Part shown: piece after piece, positions 17,603 through 26,551 of the stretch
Position numbering within the stretch: position 1 is the stretch's first letter
Layout: each line of letters starts with the position of its first letter
Origin: Halopseudomonas maritima
GTDB taxonomy: Bacteria > Pseudomonadota > Gammaproteobacteria > Pseudomonadales > Pseudomonadaceae
Direction: 5' to 3'
DNA length: 64,000 bases
NCBI RefSeq assembly: GCF_021545785.1
Contig: NZ_CP079801.1
Span: 1,612,001-1,676,000, forward strand
The notes under the pieces: generated by a model
Databases searched by the model: none
Seen by the model: only the letters and a program-made list of their open reading frames with translations
What the model was told of the DNA's origin: nothing
Translations under genes and position numbers: made by a program

Positions 17603-19138
17603 ATGATTGCGCAAATGCTCCTGCCAGACCTGATCGCCAACCTCCCAGCGGCCGTGCGTCTGCAGCGCCTGGTGCACGTTCTGCGCGAGGCCTTCGCCTG
17701 CGGCGCTGTTGTGCTGCTGCAGCGAGAGGGCGAATGCCTGCGCCCACTGGCCGCCACCGGTCTGGTTCAGGAAGCCTTGGGCCGCCGTTTCGAGATTGCC
17801 CGCCACCCGCGCCTTGCGGCCCTGTTGTCCCGTCGCGAACCAACCTGGTTCGAGCCGGACAGCCCGCTGCCCGACCCCTATGACGGCCTGCTCGACGGCG
17901 CACCTGATGACCCGCTGCCGGTTCACGACTGCATGGGCGTAAGCCTCTACATGGAAGGCGAACTGTGGGGCGCATTGACGTTCGACGCCTTGCAGGCAGG
18001 AACCTTTGACGAACGGGCACGCCAGCGCCTGCAGCAGCTACTGCCCCTGATTGAAACCACCCTGCGCATCACCCGGCTGGAACAGGACAATCGCGCTCTG
18101 CGCCTGCATCGCGGCCAGGAGGTGCAAGCACAGCCAAGCCAGCAGAGCCACAACATCATTGGCGCCAGCCCAGCGATCAGTCGTTTGCTGGATGAGCTTC
18201 GCGTGGTTGCAGACTCGGATCTGCCGGTGCTGCTCAGCGGCGAAACCGGTGTAGGCAAGGAACTGTTCGCCCACTGGCTGCACCGCCATTCCGCTCGCGC
18301 CAACCAACCGCTGGTGCAGGTGAACTGCGCAGCGCTGCCGGAAACCCTGGCCGAGAGCGAGCTTTTTGGCCATGTACGCGGAGCCTTCTCCGGCGCCACC
18401 AGTGACCGCGGTGGCCGCTTCGACGCTGCCGACGGCGGAACCCTGTTCCTCGACGAGATCGGCGAGCTACCGCTGGGGCTGCAGGCCAAACTGCTGCGCG
18501 CGCTGCAAAATGGCGAGATCCAGCGCCTGGGCGCCGACCAGCCTCTGCGCGTCGATGTACGGATCATCGCCGCCAGCAATCGCAACCTGGCCGACTCAGT
18601 GGCCAAGGGCGATTTTCGCGCCGACCTGTACCATCGCCTGTCAGTCTACCCCGTCCCCATCCCACCCCTGCGCGAGCGTGGCAACGACGTGCTGCTGCTG
18701 GCCGGCCACTTTCTTGAACAGAATCGCACGCGGCTGGGGCTGCGCGGCTTGCATCTGACCGCCGATGCCGAGCAGGCGCTGCTAGGCTACCACTGGCCCG
18801 GCAACGTGCGAGAGCTTGAGCACGTCATCAGTCGCGCGGCCATCAAGGCACTGGGCCGCGAGGGCTCGCGCCAGGCACTGATTGGCCTGGACGCACCGCT
18901 GCTGGACATTCCCAGCGTGGCAGCACCCGCCGGTGCCGACCCGGCAGAGAGCGAGCAGCAGCAACAGGTCCAGCCCATGCGCCAAGCGGTCGAGGCCTTG
19001 CAGCGCCAGCAGATCCGTCTGGCTCTGCAACAGAGCGACCAGAACTGGAGCGCCGCCGCTCGCGCATTGGGGCTGGACGCCAGCAACCTGCACAAGCTAG
19101 CAGCCCGACTGGGCATCAAGGCTGGCAACGGCCACTGA
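17603..19138 (+). CDS. norR: NO-responsive sigma-54 activator NorR
   Basis: A 511-aa enhancer-binding protein. An N-terminal GAF domain (about 20-165) holds the NO-sensing non-heme iron in known NorR. The AAA+ domain (about 185-410) has Walker A GETGVGKE and Walker B FLDEIGEL, with the sigma-54 contact loop reading GAFSGA at residues 260-265 (usual form GAFTGA). A Fis-type HTH lies at the C-terminus (NWSAAARALGLDASNLHKLAARLG). The ATG abuts the third NorR box; an in-frame ATG four codons later is an alternative. dnr follows after 41 bp. Confidence 0.95.
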   Translation: MIAQMLLPDLIANLPAAVRLQRLVHVLREAFACGAVVLLQREGECLRPLAATGLVQEALGRRFEIARHPRLAALLSRREPTWFEPDSPLPDPYDGLLDGAPDDPLPVHDCMGVSLYMEGELWGALTFDALQAGTFDERARQRLQQLLPLIETTLRITRLEQDNRALRLHRGQEVQAQPSQQSHNIIGASPAISRLLDELRVVADSDLPVLLSGETGVGKELFAHWLHRHSARANQPLVQVNCAALPETLAESELFGHVRGAFSGATSDRGGRFDAADGGTLFLDEIGELPLGLQAKLLRALQNGEIQRLGADQPLRVDVRIIAASNRNLADSVAKGDFRADLYHRLSVYPVPIPPLRERGNDVLLLAGHFLEQNRTRLGLRGLHLTADAEQALLGYHWPGNVRELEHVISRAAIKALGREGSRQALIGLDAPLLDIPSVAAPAGADPAESEQQQQVQPMRQAVEALQRQQIRLALQQSDQNWSAAARALGLDASNLHKLAARLGIKAGNGH

Positions 19139-19179
19139 ACGACTGTGCATTCACACCTACCGACCACTGGAACGCAGCC

Positions 19180-19917
19180 ATGCAACTGACTCCCGAGCAA
19201 CGCCAACAGGTTCTGCGTCACCCCTTGCTGGGCCACTTCAGCGAGGACAATCAGCAGCGGCTGCTGAACGAGGCACACCTGCGCGAGTACCCCGCGCAAA
19301 GCCTGATCCTGCGTCAGGGCGATGAAGCGAAACGCTTCTTCATGGTTATGCGCGGCAAGGTAAAGCTGTTTCGCATTTCGGCCGACGGCAAGGAGAAGGT
19401 GGTCGAGATCATCAGCGCTGGCCAGACCTTTGCCGAAGCGGTGATGTTTATGCGCCATTCGGTCTATCCGGTATGCGTGGAAAGCCTGGAAAGCGTGCAG
19501 TTGCTCAGCCTGCCCAACCGCCTGATGCTGCAGTTGCTGGAGACCAACCCACAAACGTGCCTGCACTTGCTGGGCCATCTGAGCATTCGCCTGCACCAGC
19601 GACTCGACGAACTGGAAAACCTCACCCTGCAAAACGCCACCCAACGGCTGGCGCTGTACCTGGTCGGCCAGGTGCGCGACCAGCAAGGCGACAGCGCCGA
19701 ACTGGACCTGGCTCTGCCCAAGGGTCTGATCGCTGCACGCCTGTCGATCAAGCCGGAAACCCTGTCCCGCGCGATCGGCACGCTGCGCGAGCAGGGGCTG
19801 ATCCAGACGCGCGCCCGGCACATTCGTATTCCCAGCCTGAGCCGCCTGCTGGAGGCCTTTGCCCAGGAGCAGGCCAGCCCCCTGCGCGGCAACCTGATTG
19901 CCAGCAGCAGCGACTGA
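19180..19917 (+). CDS. dnr: Crp/Fnr-family NO-responsive regulator, Dnr type
   Basis: A 245-aa regulator. The N-terminal cyclic-nucleotide-binding fold (ILRQGDEAKRFFMVMRGKVKLFRISADGKEKVVEIISAGQTFAEAVMF) is followed by a long dimer helix and an HTH (LIAARLSIKPETLSRAIGTLREQGLI) with the E-xx-SR recognition residues of FNR-type proteins. It lacks the N-terminal Cys cluster of FNR/ANR, which fits the heme-based NO sensor Dnr. It should recognise TTGAT-N4-ATCAA sites, but I see none at the local nor or ytfE promoters. It sits between norR and ybaN in one likely operon. Confidence 0.9.
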   Translation: MQLTPEQRQQVLRHPLLGHFSEDNQQRLLNEAHLREYPAQSLILRQGDEAKRFFMVMRGKVKLFRISADGKEKVVEIISAGQTFAEAVMFMRHSVYPVCVESLESVQLLSLPNRLMLQLLETNPQTCLHLLGHLSIRLHQRLDELENLTLQNATQRLALYLVGQVRDQQGDSAELDLALPKGLIAARLSIKPETLSRAIGTLREQGLIQTRARHIRIPSLSRLLEAFAQEQASPLRGNLIASSSD

Positions 19918-20285
19918 TGGTTTGGCTATGGCGGGTTCTGGCTGCTACCTGCATCGGTCTGGGGGCCGTGGGCATCATCTTGCCCGGGTTGCCAACCACC
20001 CCGTTTCTGCTGGTCGCCGCCTGGGCTGGGGCCCGCGGCTGGCCAGCGCTGGAAGCGCGACTGTTGCAACACCCGCACTACGGGCCGTTGATACTCGACT
20101 GGCGCCAGCGCCGCGCAGTACCACGACGCGCCAAGTGGGCCGCCAGCGCATTGATGCTGCTCAGCGCAACGATGATCTGGCTGCTGCCGGCACCCCACTG
20201 GCTGCGCATCGGCCTGCCGCTGTTTCTGCTCGGCGTGGCAGCTTGGCTATGGACACGGGCTGAGCCGTCGCGCAAAGTTGACTAA
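19917..20285 (+). CDS. YbaN family (DUF454) inner-membrane protein
   Basis: A 122-aa protein with a first TM hairpin (CIGLGAVGIILPGLPTTPFLLVAAW, the family signature) and a C-terminal TM pair (ASALMLLSATMIWLLP; IGLPLFLLGVAAWLW). The start ATG overlaps the dnr stop (TGATG), so it is translationally coupled to dnr. Function is unknown. In other pseudomonads it is also found near anaerobic regulators. Confidence 0.9.
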   Translation: MVWLWRVLAATCIGLGAVGIILPGLPTTPFLLVAAWAGARGWPALEARLLQHPHYGPLILDWRQRRAVPRRAKWAASALMLLSATMIWLLPAPHWLRIGLPLFLLGVAAWLWTRAEPSRKVD

Positions 20286-20290
20286 AATCA

Positions 20291-20309
20291 AATAATAACG
20301 ATTCTCAAT
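20291..20309 (+). promoter_or_regulatory. Possible Fur box upstream of the TonB receptor
   Basis: AATAATAACGATTCTCAAT resembles Fur sites of pseudomonads (ATAAT-A-CGATTCTCA core). It lies 38 bp before the receptor ATG, in a short AT-rich gap. Confidence 0.5.
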
Positions 20310-20347
20310 ATCGAACAATAAGTTACTTGTTCATGAGGATCGTACCA

Positions 20348-22393
20348 ATGCCCAGAATTACGCCCCTGTTTCATCTCAGCCTGCTCGCCCTGGCAGTCAG
20401 TCCGGCGTTCGCCGGTGACGCCCTGGAACTGCCCGAAGTTACCGTCACCGCCAAGGGTTATCAGGCTAGCAAGCTGGAAACGGCAGGCGCCTCCGTGGTA
20501 CTGGAACCGACTCAGCGCCTTCCCGGCGACAACGTCGGCGCGTTGATGCGCGGCCAGCCCGGCCTGGCGGTGCAAAGCGACGGCGCCTGGGGCCAGAACC
20601 CGGTGCTGCGCGGCCAGCGCCTGGAAAGCATCGTGTTGCAAGTGGACGGCAACCGCCTCAACTCTGCTCAGCCACAGGGCGCTATCGCCTCTTTGGCTGA
20701 CCTCGGCCTGCTGGAGCGGGTGGAAGTCATCAAGGGGCCCAGCTCCGTACTGCACGGCAGTGGTGCTCTGGGTGGCGTGGTCAACATGCTGACCCCGGAG
20801 CCCACCTTCGATCACGCTGGCGAGCTCAACGGCCGGGTTGGCCTGGGCCTGTCCAGCGTTGACGAGGGCCTACAGGGCGCAGCCCTGCTCGAAACCGGCA
20901 ACCAGCGCCATGGGCTGGTGCTGGGCGGTGCCGCCAAGCGCGTACACGACTACGAGGGCGCCGACGGCGAGGTGGACAATACCGGCTACGAGAGCCGCTC
21001 CATGCTGTTCAAGTACGCCTACTCACTGGGTGACTACGGCCGCCTGCACCTCAACCTGCAACAGCACAAAGACCAGGATGTCTGGTTTCCCGGTTCGACC
21101 AAGCCGGCGCCGGCTGCGGTGCTGGGCAATCTGACCATCCACTCGCCAAACACCGAGCGCACCCTGTACGCCGCCGGTTACGAAGGCGAGGTTGGCTCCG
21201 GCACCCTCAGCGTCGACCTCTACCAGCAGGAGGTGTATCGCGAGATTCGCGCCTACAGCAGCGGCCTGGATCGCAACCAGGTGTGGAACGACGTCACCTT
21301 CACCACCCGGGGCGTGCGCAGCACCTACCGTCTGCCCCTGGGTGAAGCGCACCTGCTCAGCGTTGGCGTGGACCAGTGGCGCATGACCGGCGACCCGGCC
21401 CGCTACCAGTTCGCCGGCCCGTCGCAGAACATTCAGCGCAACGACCCTTTCAGTGATGGCCAGATCGACTCGGCAGGCGTGTTTATCCAGGATGACATGC
21501 AGTTTGGCCGCCTCAACGTCCAGGCCGGCGCCCGCTGGGATCGGGTCAAGGGTGACGCCGACAGCAAGGGTAGCGGTGCATCACGTACCACCAAAGGGCT
21601 GAGCAACAGCGACTCCAACCTGTCCTGGTCCCTCGGTGCGATCTACAATCTGCAGCCGCTGCTCAACCCCTACCTCAGCCTTGGCCGCGCCTATCGCGCA
21701 CCAGACATGCGCGAGCGCTTTGAAGACGCCACCCGTGGCGACGGCTATTTCCACCAGGGCAACCCGCAACTCAAACCCGAACAGGCAACCAGTCTGGAAC
21801 TGGGTCTCAAGGGCGATGACGGCCGCAGCAGCTACCAACTCGCCGCGTACTATAGCCGCATCGATGACTACATCGCCGGCCGGGTAACCGGACAAACGAA
21901 CGCTCAGGGTCTACCGATCAAGCGTACCGAGAACCTTGACAAGGTTATCATCCAGGGCACCGAAGGCCAGTTTGCCCATCCCGTTGGCGTCGTCACCCTG
22001 GACGGTAGCTTCACCTGGCTTGAGGGCGACAATCGCCAGGACGACGAGCCGCTGTATCGCATGCCGCCGCCAGAACTGACACTGGGTATCGGCCAGCCAC
22101 GGGCGCTCGGTTTCAGCTGGCATTCGCAAGTACGTGCAGTCAAGAATCAGGACCGTGTAGCAACCCGCTTCTCCAATGGCACCGAGAACGACACTGCTGG
22201 CTTTGTTACCGTAGATGCGTCACTGGGGTGGGGCTTCAGCGCAATCGCTGGCATGCAGAACCTGGATCTCGGCCTGACGTTGCGTAACCTGCTGGATAAG
22301 GGTTATCACGAGCACCTGACCGAAGGCATCAGCGGCTGGGAGATCCAGTCCCCCGGACGCAATGTTGCGCTGACCCTGCGCGGCGAATTTTGA
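20348..22393 (+). CDS. TonB-dependent receptor, probably heme/hemoprotein type
   Basis: A 681-aa outer-membrane receptor. Signal peptide (LSLLALAVSPAFAGD), TonB-box-like LPEVTVTAK, and plug domain (RGQRLESIVLQVDGNRLN ... ERVEVIKGPSSVLHGSGALGGVVNM). The barrel has a YRAP ... GNPQLKPEQ pair, the FRAP/NPNL motifs of heme receptors, and ends in Phe (LTLRGEF). The ATG follows GAGG at about 10 bases; upstream in-frame starts lack this. Copper or zinc receptors of the same class are alternatives. It lies between the norR-dnr unit and the nor operon, so heme supply for NO reductase is a possible link. Confidence 0.85.
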   Translation: MPRITPLFHLSLLALAVSPAFAGDALELPEVTVTAKGYQASKLETAGASVVLEPTQRLPGDNVGALMRGQPGLAVQSDGAWGQNPVLRGQRLESIVLQVDGNRLNSAQPQGAIASLADLGLLERVEVIKGPSSVLHGSGALGGVVNMLTPEPTFDHAGELNGRVGLGLSSVDEGLQGAALLETGNQRHGLVLGGAAKRVHDYEGADGEVDNTGYESRSMLFKYAYSLGDYGRLHLNLQQHKDQDVWFPGSTKPAPAAVLGNLTIHSPNTERTLYAAGYEGEVGSGTLSVDLYQQEVYREIRAYSSGLDRNQVWNDVTFTTRGVRSTYRLPLGEAHLLSVGVDQWRMTGDPARYQFAGPSQNIQRNDPFSDGQIDSAGVFIQDDMQFGRLNVQAGARWDRVKGDADSKGSGASRTTKGLSNSDSNLSWSLGAIYNLQPLLNPYLSLGRAYRAPDMRERFEDATRGDGYFHQGNPQLKPEQATSLELGLKGDDGRSSYQLAAYYSRIDDYIAGRVTGQTNAQGLPIKRTENLDKVIIQGTEGQFAHPVGVVTLDGSFTWLEGDNRQDDEPLYRMPPPELTLGIGQPRALGFSWHSQVRAVKNQDRVATRFSNGTENDTAGFVTVDASLGWGFSAIAGMQNLDLGLTLRNLLDKGYHEHLTEGISGWEIQSPGRNVALTLRGEF

Positions 22394-22401
22394 CCTGCGT
22401 C

Positions 22402-22425
22402 GCCGCGCTGACCCGGCAGCGCGGC
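22402..22425. terminator. Bidirectional hairpin between the TonB receptor and norF
   Basis: A perfect 9-bp stem (GCCGCGCTG / CAGCGCGGC) with a 6-nt loop sits between convergent genes. There is no T-run. Confidence 0.6.
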
Positions 22426-22432
22426 ATCCCCC

Positions 22433-22666
22433 TCACAACAGCGCCAGGGCCGAGAGTACCAGCAACAGCCAGCCAGACACCGTCGCTCGCAACCAGAGCG
22501 GGCCGGTAGCCAGCCCCATAAAACGATCAATCAGCCAGTGGCCCTTGAGCAAGGTCAGCAGCACGACCGCAGCCATCAGCCAGTCTGGCTGACGCTGCGA
22601 CAGCGCCACGCCCAACAGCGTCAGTGCCAGCAGCGCCAGCCAGAAGAATCGCAGGGACAGTCGCAT
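22433..22666 (-). CDS. norF: NorF, small membrane protein of the nor operon
   Basis: A 77-aa protein with three hydrophobic helices (LSLRFFWLALLALTLLGVAL, LMAAVVLLTLLKGHWLIDRFMGL, ATVSGWLLLVLSALALL), matching the NorF / cytochrome-oxidase-subunit-IV-like family. The start is 9 bp after the norE stop. NorE and NorF support full NO reductase activity in Paracoccus but are not catalytic. It is the last gene of the operon. Confidence 0.88.
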   Translation of the reverse strand: MRLSLRFFWLALLALTLLGVALSQRQPDWLMAAVVLLTLLKGHWLIDRFMGLATGPLWLRATVSGWLLLVLSALALL

Positions 22667-22675
22667 GGGCCAACC

Positions 22676-23269
22676 TCAGGGCAACAGATAAAGCAGTGGG
22701 AACAACGCCAGCCAGACCAGATCAACCATGTGCCAGTAGCTGCCGGCCGAGTCGCCAGCCATTTTCTGGCGCGCCGCATCCGGGTAATAACCAGCACGGG
22801 TACGCACAGCCACCACCGCCAGAATGACCATGCCGAGCATCACATGCATGGCATGAAAGAAGGTGGTGAAGAAATAGAAAAAGTAGAACGTGTTGGTGCG
22901 CAGGTTGTACCCCTCGCCAATCAGCACGGCGTACTCGCCAAACTTGATCAGCAGGTAACCCAGCCCGCAGAGCAGCCCGAGCGCAAAACCGCGCACCAGC
23001 GCGCGCCGTGTGCCGCACTCCAGACCGCGCGCCACCAGATAGCTGGCCGTCAGCAGCAGCAGGGTATTGCTCACCCCGGCCAGCGGATGCAAGGTTGCCA
23101 CGCCGGCGCTGAACTCCAGCGGCCAACGACTGCGTGCGTAGGCAAGGGCAATCAGCAGCAACGCAAAGACCAGCAGCTCTGCAAGAATGAAACACCACAT
23201 CGCCAGATCGCCGGGCAACGCCCTGGGCTCTGTGCCTGGCACCTCGGCCAGGCCCTCGACGGCCCTCAT
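22676..23269 (-). CDS. norE: NorE, cytochrome c oxidase subunit III-like protein
   Basis: A 197-aa inner-membrane protein with five predicted helices and the subunit III signature (AMWCFILAELLVFALLL ... FYFFYFFTTFFHAMHVMLGMVILAV ... YWHMVDLVWLALFPLLYL). The start overlaps the norD stop (ATGA). It is shorter than oxidase subunit III, as usual for NorE, which assists NO reductase. Confidence 0.92.
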   Translation of the reverse strand: MRAVEGLAEVPGTEPRALPGDLAMWCFILAELLVFALLLIALAYARSRWPLEFSAGVATLHPLAGVSNTLLLLTASYLVARGLECGTRRALVRGFALGLLCGLGYLLIKFGEYAVLIGEGYNLRTNTFYFFYFFTTFFHAMHVMLGMVILAVVAVRTRAGYYPDAARQKMAGDSAGSYWHMVDLVWLALFPLLYLLP

Positions 23270-25104
23270 CTCCCGGCGCCTCCGGTCAACAGCAGATACA
23301 GACGCGGCAACAATTCGGGCAGCTCGGCGGCACGCCGAATGACCCGATAATGCCCCTGCCCGAACAGGTACGGCAGATAGTCGGCGGCCTGCTGGTCAAT
23401 GGTCACGCAGAAGGGCTGTACGCCCGCCTGACGCGCCTCCTGCAAGGCATGACGGGTATCTTCCATGCCGTAGCGCCCTTCGTAGATATCCAGATCATTC
23501 GGCTTGCCGTCGGTAAGCAGCAACAGCAGCCGCTGCTCGGCCGGGCGCTCCCGCAAAATGTCGGTAGCCTGCCGGATGGCCGCGCCCATGCGCGTGTAAT
23601 ACCCAGGCTTGAGCGCCTGAATGCGACCGTGAATGGCCTCGCCCCAGGCCTCATCAAAGTTCTTGATCAAGCTGAAACGCACATGGTTGCGCCGGCGCGA
23701 GGAGAAGCCGTACATGGCAAAGCTATCCTGCCCGGCGTGCAAGGCTTCGCCAAACAGATGGAGACTGTCACGAATCACATCAATTACCTGATAGCGGTCA
23801 TCGGCCCAGGCCTCGGTCGACAGCGACAGGTCAGCCAGCATCAGACAGGCAAGGTCTCGCTGGCGACCAACCTGACTGCGCCACAACAGCGGCTGACTGT
23901 CCGCGTTGCCGCGCTGACGCTCGCAGGTATAGGCCAGGCAAGCCTGCAGGTCGAGCTGACTGCCCGCCGCCTGCCGGCCCAGCCAGGCGCGCTGCGGGCG
24001 CAGCCCCTCAAAGCGTCGCCGCAACCCGCTGGCCAGACTGGCCAAACGCGGCGGCAGTGGCGCCGCTACTGCGCCCCGCGGCAACAGCGGCACCACAGAA
24101 CAGTGATCAGCCAACAGCTGGCGCTTGCGCCAGTCCCATTCGGGGTAACGACAGCCCTCACCCAAGGGCAGGTCGTCCTCCGCCGCACTCGGCAGATCCA
24201 GGTCCAGCTTGATGCGCGAAGCCGATGTGCTGCGGCTGCGAGCCAGACTGAGAAAGTCCAGATCCGCCGCCGTGGAGTCGGCGTCCGGGTCGTCACGGTC
24301 ATCCTGACAGCGGTCAACCGGCACAAATTCAGACCAGCTGAACAGGCTTTCCAGACGAAAGATCATCAGGCCATTTTCACGACGGGGATCATCCACATAA
24401 CGCGCCTGCTTGCGACCCTTGCCTTGCCGTATTTGCCCCCCCGCAGGCGGCGACTCCGCCGGCGCCTGCGCAGCAGGCGGCACGGTGCCAGCGCTGCCAT
24501 CCGCGGCGTACAACCACAGCGGCACCGGCAAGGGGTCGCCAGGGGCAGGCGGCAACTGCGATTGACTACCCGGCTGCAGCAGCTCCGCCTGCATGCAGGC
24601 CTCCCGCTCGCGCTGGCTCCGCGGCAAGCTCGCCGGGTCACCACGCTCAACGATCAACGCCTGCGCCAACCGGGAATACAGCGCCCTCAGGCCGGGAAAG
24701 CGAGCCAGCGCCGCCAGTACCCGAGCCTGACTCGCCCGCCAGGCATCCTCGGCGGCTGGCAAGGGCTCGCTGGCCAGCACAGTCAACCACAAATACAGTT
24801 CGCGGTTCAGCCGGGCTTCGGCAAACACCTGTAACTGCGCTGGCAGATGCAGGCTGTCAGACTCGCGCCAGGCCAGGGCATGCCGCCGGCCAGTCCCGGC
24901 CAGCCGCTGCAATAGTGGGCGGCGCAGCATCAGACTGCGCTCGCTGCTGGCTTTGATGGTCAGACCGGCGTCGCCGCCGAGGGCGCGCAGGATCAGCGCC
25001 AGACGCGGCCCCTCGGCCTCCAGCGTGACGCGGGCGGCGGGATAGCCCCGACTGGCCAGGCGCGTGACCAGTCGGTGCCAGCGGATGCCAACGGCCTCTT
25101 CCAT
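23266..25104 (-). CDS. norD: NorD, VWA-domain protein for NO reductase activation
   Basis: A 612-aa cytosolic protein. The C-terminal von Willebrand A domain has the MIDAS motif DLSLST and a second TDGKPND element. The long N-terminal region with an acidic, charged middle is typical of NorD. The start ATG follows the norB stop directly. NorD works with the AAA+ ATPase NorQ to load non-heme iron or mature NorB. The TGxxP-like loop and the coupled downstream norE support the operon reading. Confidence 0.93.
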   Translation of the reverse strand: MEEAVGIRWHRLVTRLASRGYPAARVTLEAEGPRLALILRALGGDAGLTIKASSERSLMLRRPLLQRLAGTGRRHALAWRESDSLHLPAQLQVFAEARLNRELYLWLTVLASEPLPAAEDAWRASQARVLAALARFPGLRALYSRLAQALIVERGDPASLPRSQREREACMQAELLQPGSQSQLPPAPGDPLPVPLWLYAADGSAGTVPPAAQAPAESPPAGGQIRQGKGRKQARYVDDPRRENGLMIFRLESLFSWSEFVPVDRCQDDRDDPDADSTAADLDFLSLARSRSTSASRIKLDLDLPSAAEDDLPLGEGCRYPEWDWRKRQLLADHCSVVPLLPRGAVAAPLPPRLASLASGLRRRFEGLRPQRAWLGRQAAGSQLDLQACLAYTCERQRGNADSQPLLWRSQVGRQRDLACLMLADLSLSTEAWADDRYQVIDVIRDSLHLFGEALHAGQDSFAMYGFSSRRRNHVRFSLIKNFDEAWGEAIHGRIQALKPGYYTRMGAAIRQATDILRERPAEQRLLLLLTDGKPNDLDIYEGRYGMEDTRHALQEARQAGVQPFCVTIDQQAADYLPYLFGQGHYRVIRRAAELPELLPRLYLLLTGGAGR

Positions 25105-25108
25105 GCCG

Positions 25109-26512
25109 TCAGGCCCGGCTGTCGAGGGCGGGCACCTGCTCACGGGTGCGGCGCGCCAGCCAGAAGCTGGCCAGATACATCAGCAGCCCCAGACCAAACA
25201 GGACGCCGAACACCAAGCGCGCCCAGTAAACGCCCTCGATGGCTGCCTGGGTTGCCATGAAGGACAGCGCTTGATCGGCCTCCGGCAGACGTTGCAGCTT
25301 GACCTGTACGACCCCTGCAGCCGTCAGCAGGAAGGTGATCATCAACATGCTGATGCACATCGTCCAGCAAGACGCGATCTCCAAACGCTGGGCAACCGGG
25401 CTGTTGCACTCCTTGCCGTGCAGTAGCGGCCACGCATAGGAAATGATTGCCAGCACAATCATCACGTAGGCGCCAAAGAACGCCAGATGACCATGCGCAG
25501 CGGTCAGCTGCGACCCGTGGGTGTAATAGTTGACCGGCGCCAGGGTATGCAGAAAGCCCCACACACCGGCCCCCAGAAACGCCATGATGGTGCAGCCGGT
25601 AGCCCAGGTGATCGCGGCCTTGTTCGGATGCACACGGCGACGCTGACGCAGCATACTCAGGGCAAATACCACCATCATGAAGAAGGGCAAAGGCTCTACC
25701 GCCGAAAATATCGAGCCAATCCACAACCAGTAGGACGGCGCACCGATAAAGAAGTAGTGGTGCCCGGTGCCGAGAATGCCGCTGATCAGAGCCATGGCGA
25801 TGATCAGGTACAGCCACTTTTCCACTACCTCACGGTCTACGCCGGTGGTCTTGATGAAAATGAAGGCCAAGATCGAACCCAGGATCAGCTCCCACACACC
25901 TTCAACCCAGAGGTGCACAACCCACCACCAGAAGTACTTGTCCAGTACCAGCGAAACCGGGTTGTAGAACGCAAACAGGAAGAACAGTGCCAGACCGATC
26001 AGACCGGTAATCAAGACCATGTTGATCACCGTCTTGCGGCCACGCAGGATGGTCATACCGACGTTGAAGATAAAACCCAGACAAACAATCACGATACCGA
26101 TCTTGGTGATGGTCGGCTGCTCCAGAAACTCGCGCCCCATGGTGGGCAGCAGCTCATTGCCGGTCAGCTCGGCCAGCCGCGCATAGGGCACCAGCAGGTA
26201 GCCGAGAATGGTCAGCACTCCGGCGACAGCGAACAGCCAGAACAGCACCCAGGCCAGCTTTGGGCTGTACAACTCGGTCTGGCATTCCTCTGGAACCAGG
26301 TAATAGGTGGCGCCCATGAAACCGAACAGCAACCAGACAATCAGCAGGTTGGTGTGCACCATACGGGCAACGTTGAAGGGAATTTCCGGAAACAGGAAAT
26401 CACCAATGATGTATTGAGTACCCAGCACCAGACCAAACACGATCTGGCCGAGAAACAGCAGCATGGCAAAGACGAAGTAGGGCTTGGCCACCGCCTGTGA
26501 CGCGTATTTCAT
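25109..26512 (-). CDS. norB: Nitric oxide reductase large subunit NorB (cNOR)
   Basis: A 467-aa, 12-TM heme-copper-family enzyme that reduces 2 NO to N2O. The heme b low-spin ligand is in ARMVHTNLLIVW. The FeB site has His in WWVVHLWVEGVWE with the characteristic Glu four residues on, and the His-His pair in TGHHYFFIG. The heme b3/b His pair is in AAHGHLAFFGAYV. The length and lack of an N-terminal quinol-oxidase extension mark the cytochrome c-dependent type, consistent with norC upstream. AAGGAG precedes the ATG. Confidence 0.97.
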   Translation of the reverse strand: MKYASQAVAKPYFVFAMLLFLGQIVFGLVLGTQYIIGDFLFPEIPFNVARMVHTNLLIVWLLFGFMGATYYLVPEECQTELYSPKLAWVLFWLFAVAGVLTILGYLLVPYARLAELTGNELLPTMGREFLEQPTITKIGIVIVCLGFIFNVGMTILRGRKTVINMVLITGLIGLALFFLFAFYNPVSLVLDKYFWWWVVHLWVEGVWELILGSILAFIFIKTTGVDREVVEKWLYLIIAMALISGILGTGHHYFFIGAPSYWLWIGSIFSAVEPLPFFMMVVFALSMLRQRRRVHPNKAAITWATGCTIMAFLGAGVWGFLHTLAPVNYYTHGSQLTAAHGHLAFFGAYVMIVLAIISYAWPLLHGKECNSPVAQRLEIASCWTMCISMLMITFLLTAAGVVQVKLQRLPEADQALSFMATQAAIEGVYWARLVFGVLFGLGLLMYLASFWLARRTREQVPALDSRA

Positions 26513-26551
26513 GTACGAACTCCTTGAATCAATGGGGGAACAGCGTCGGCC

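Noticed and set aside
23350..24834. A 494-codon plus-strand frame
   Set aside because: It is antisense to norD, whose VWA motifs and operon position are convincing.
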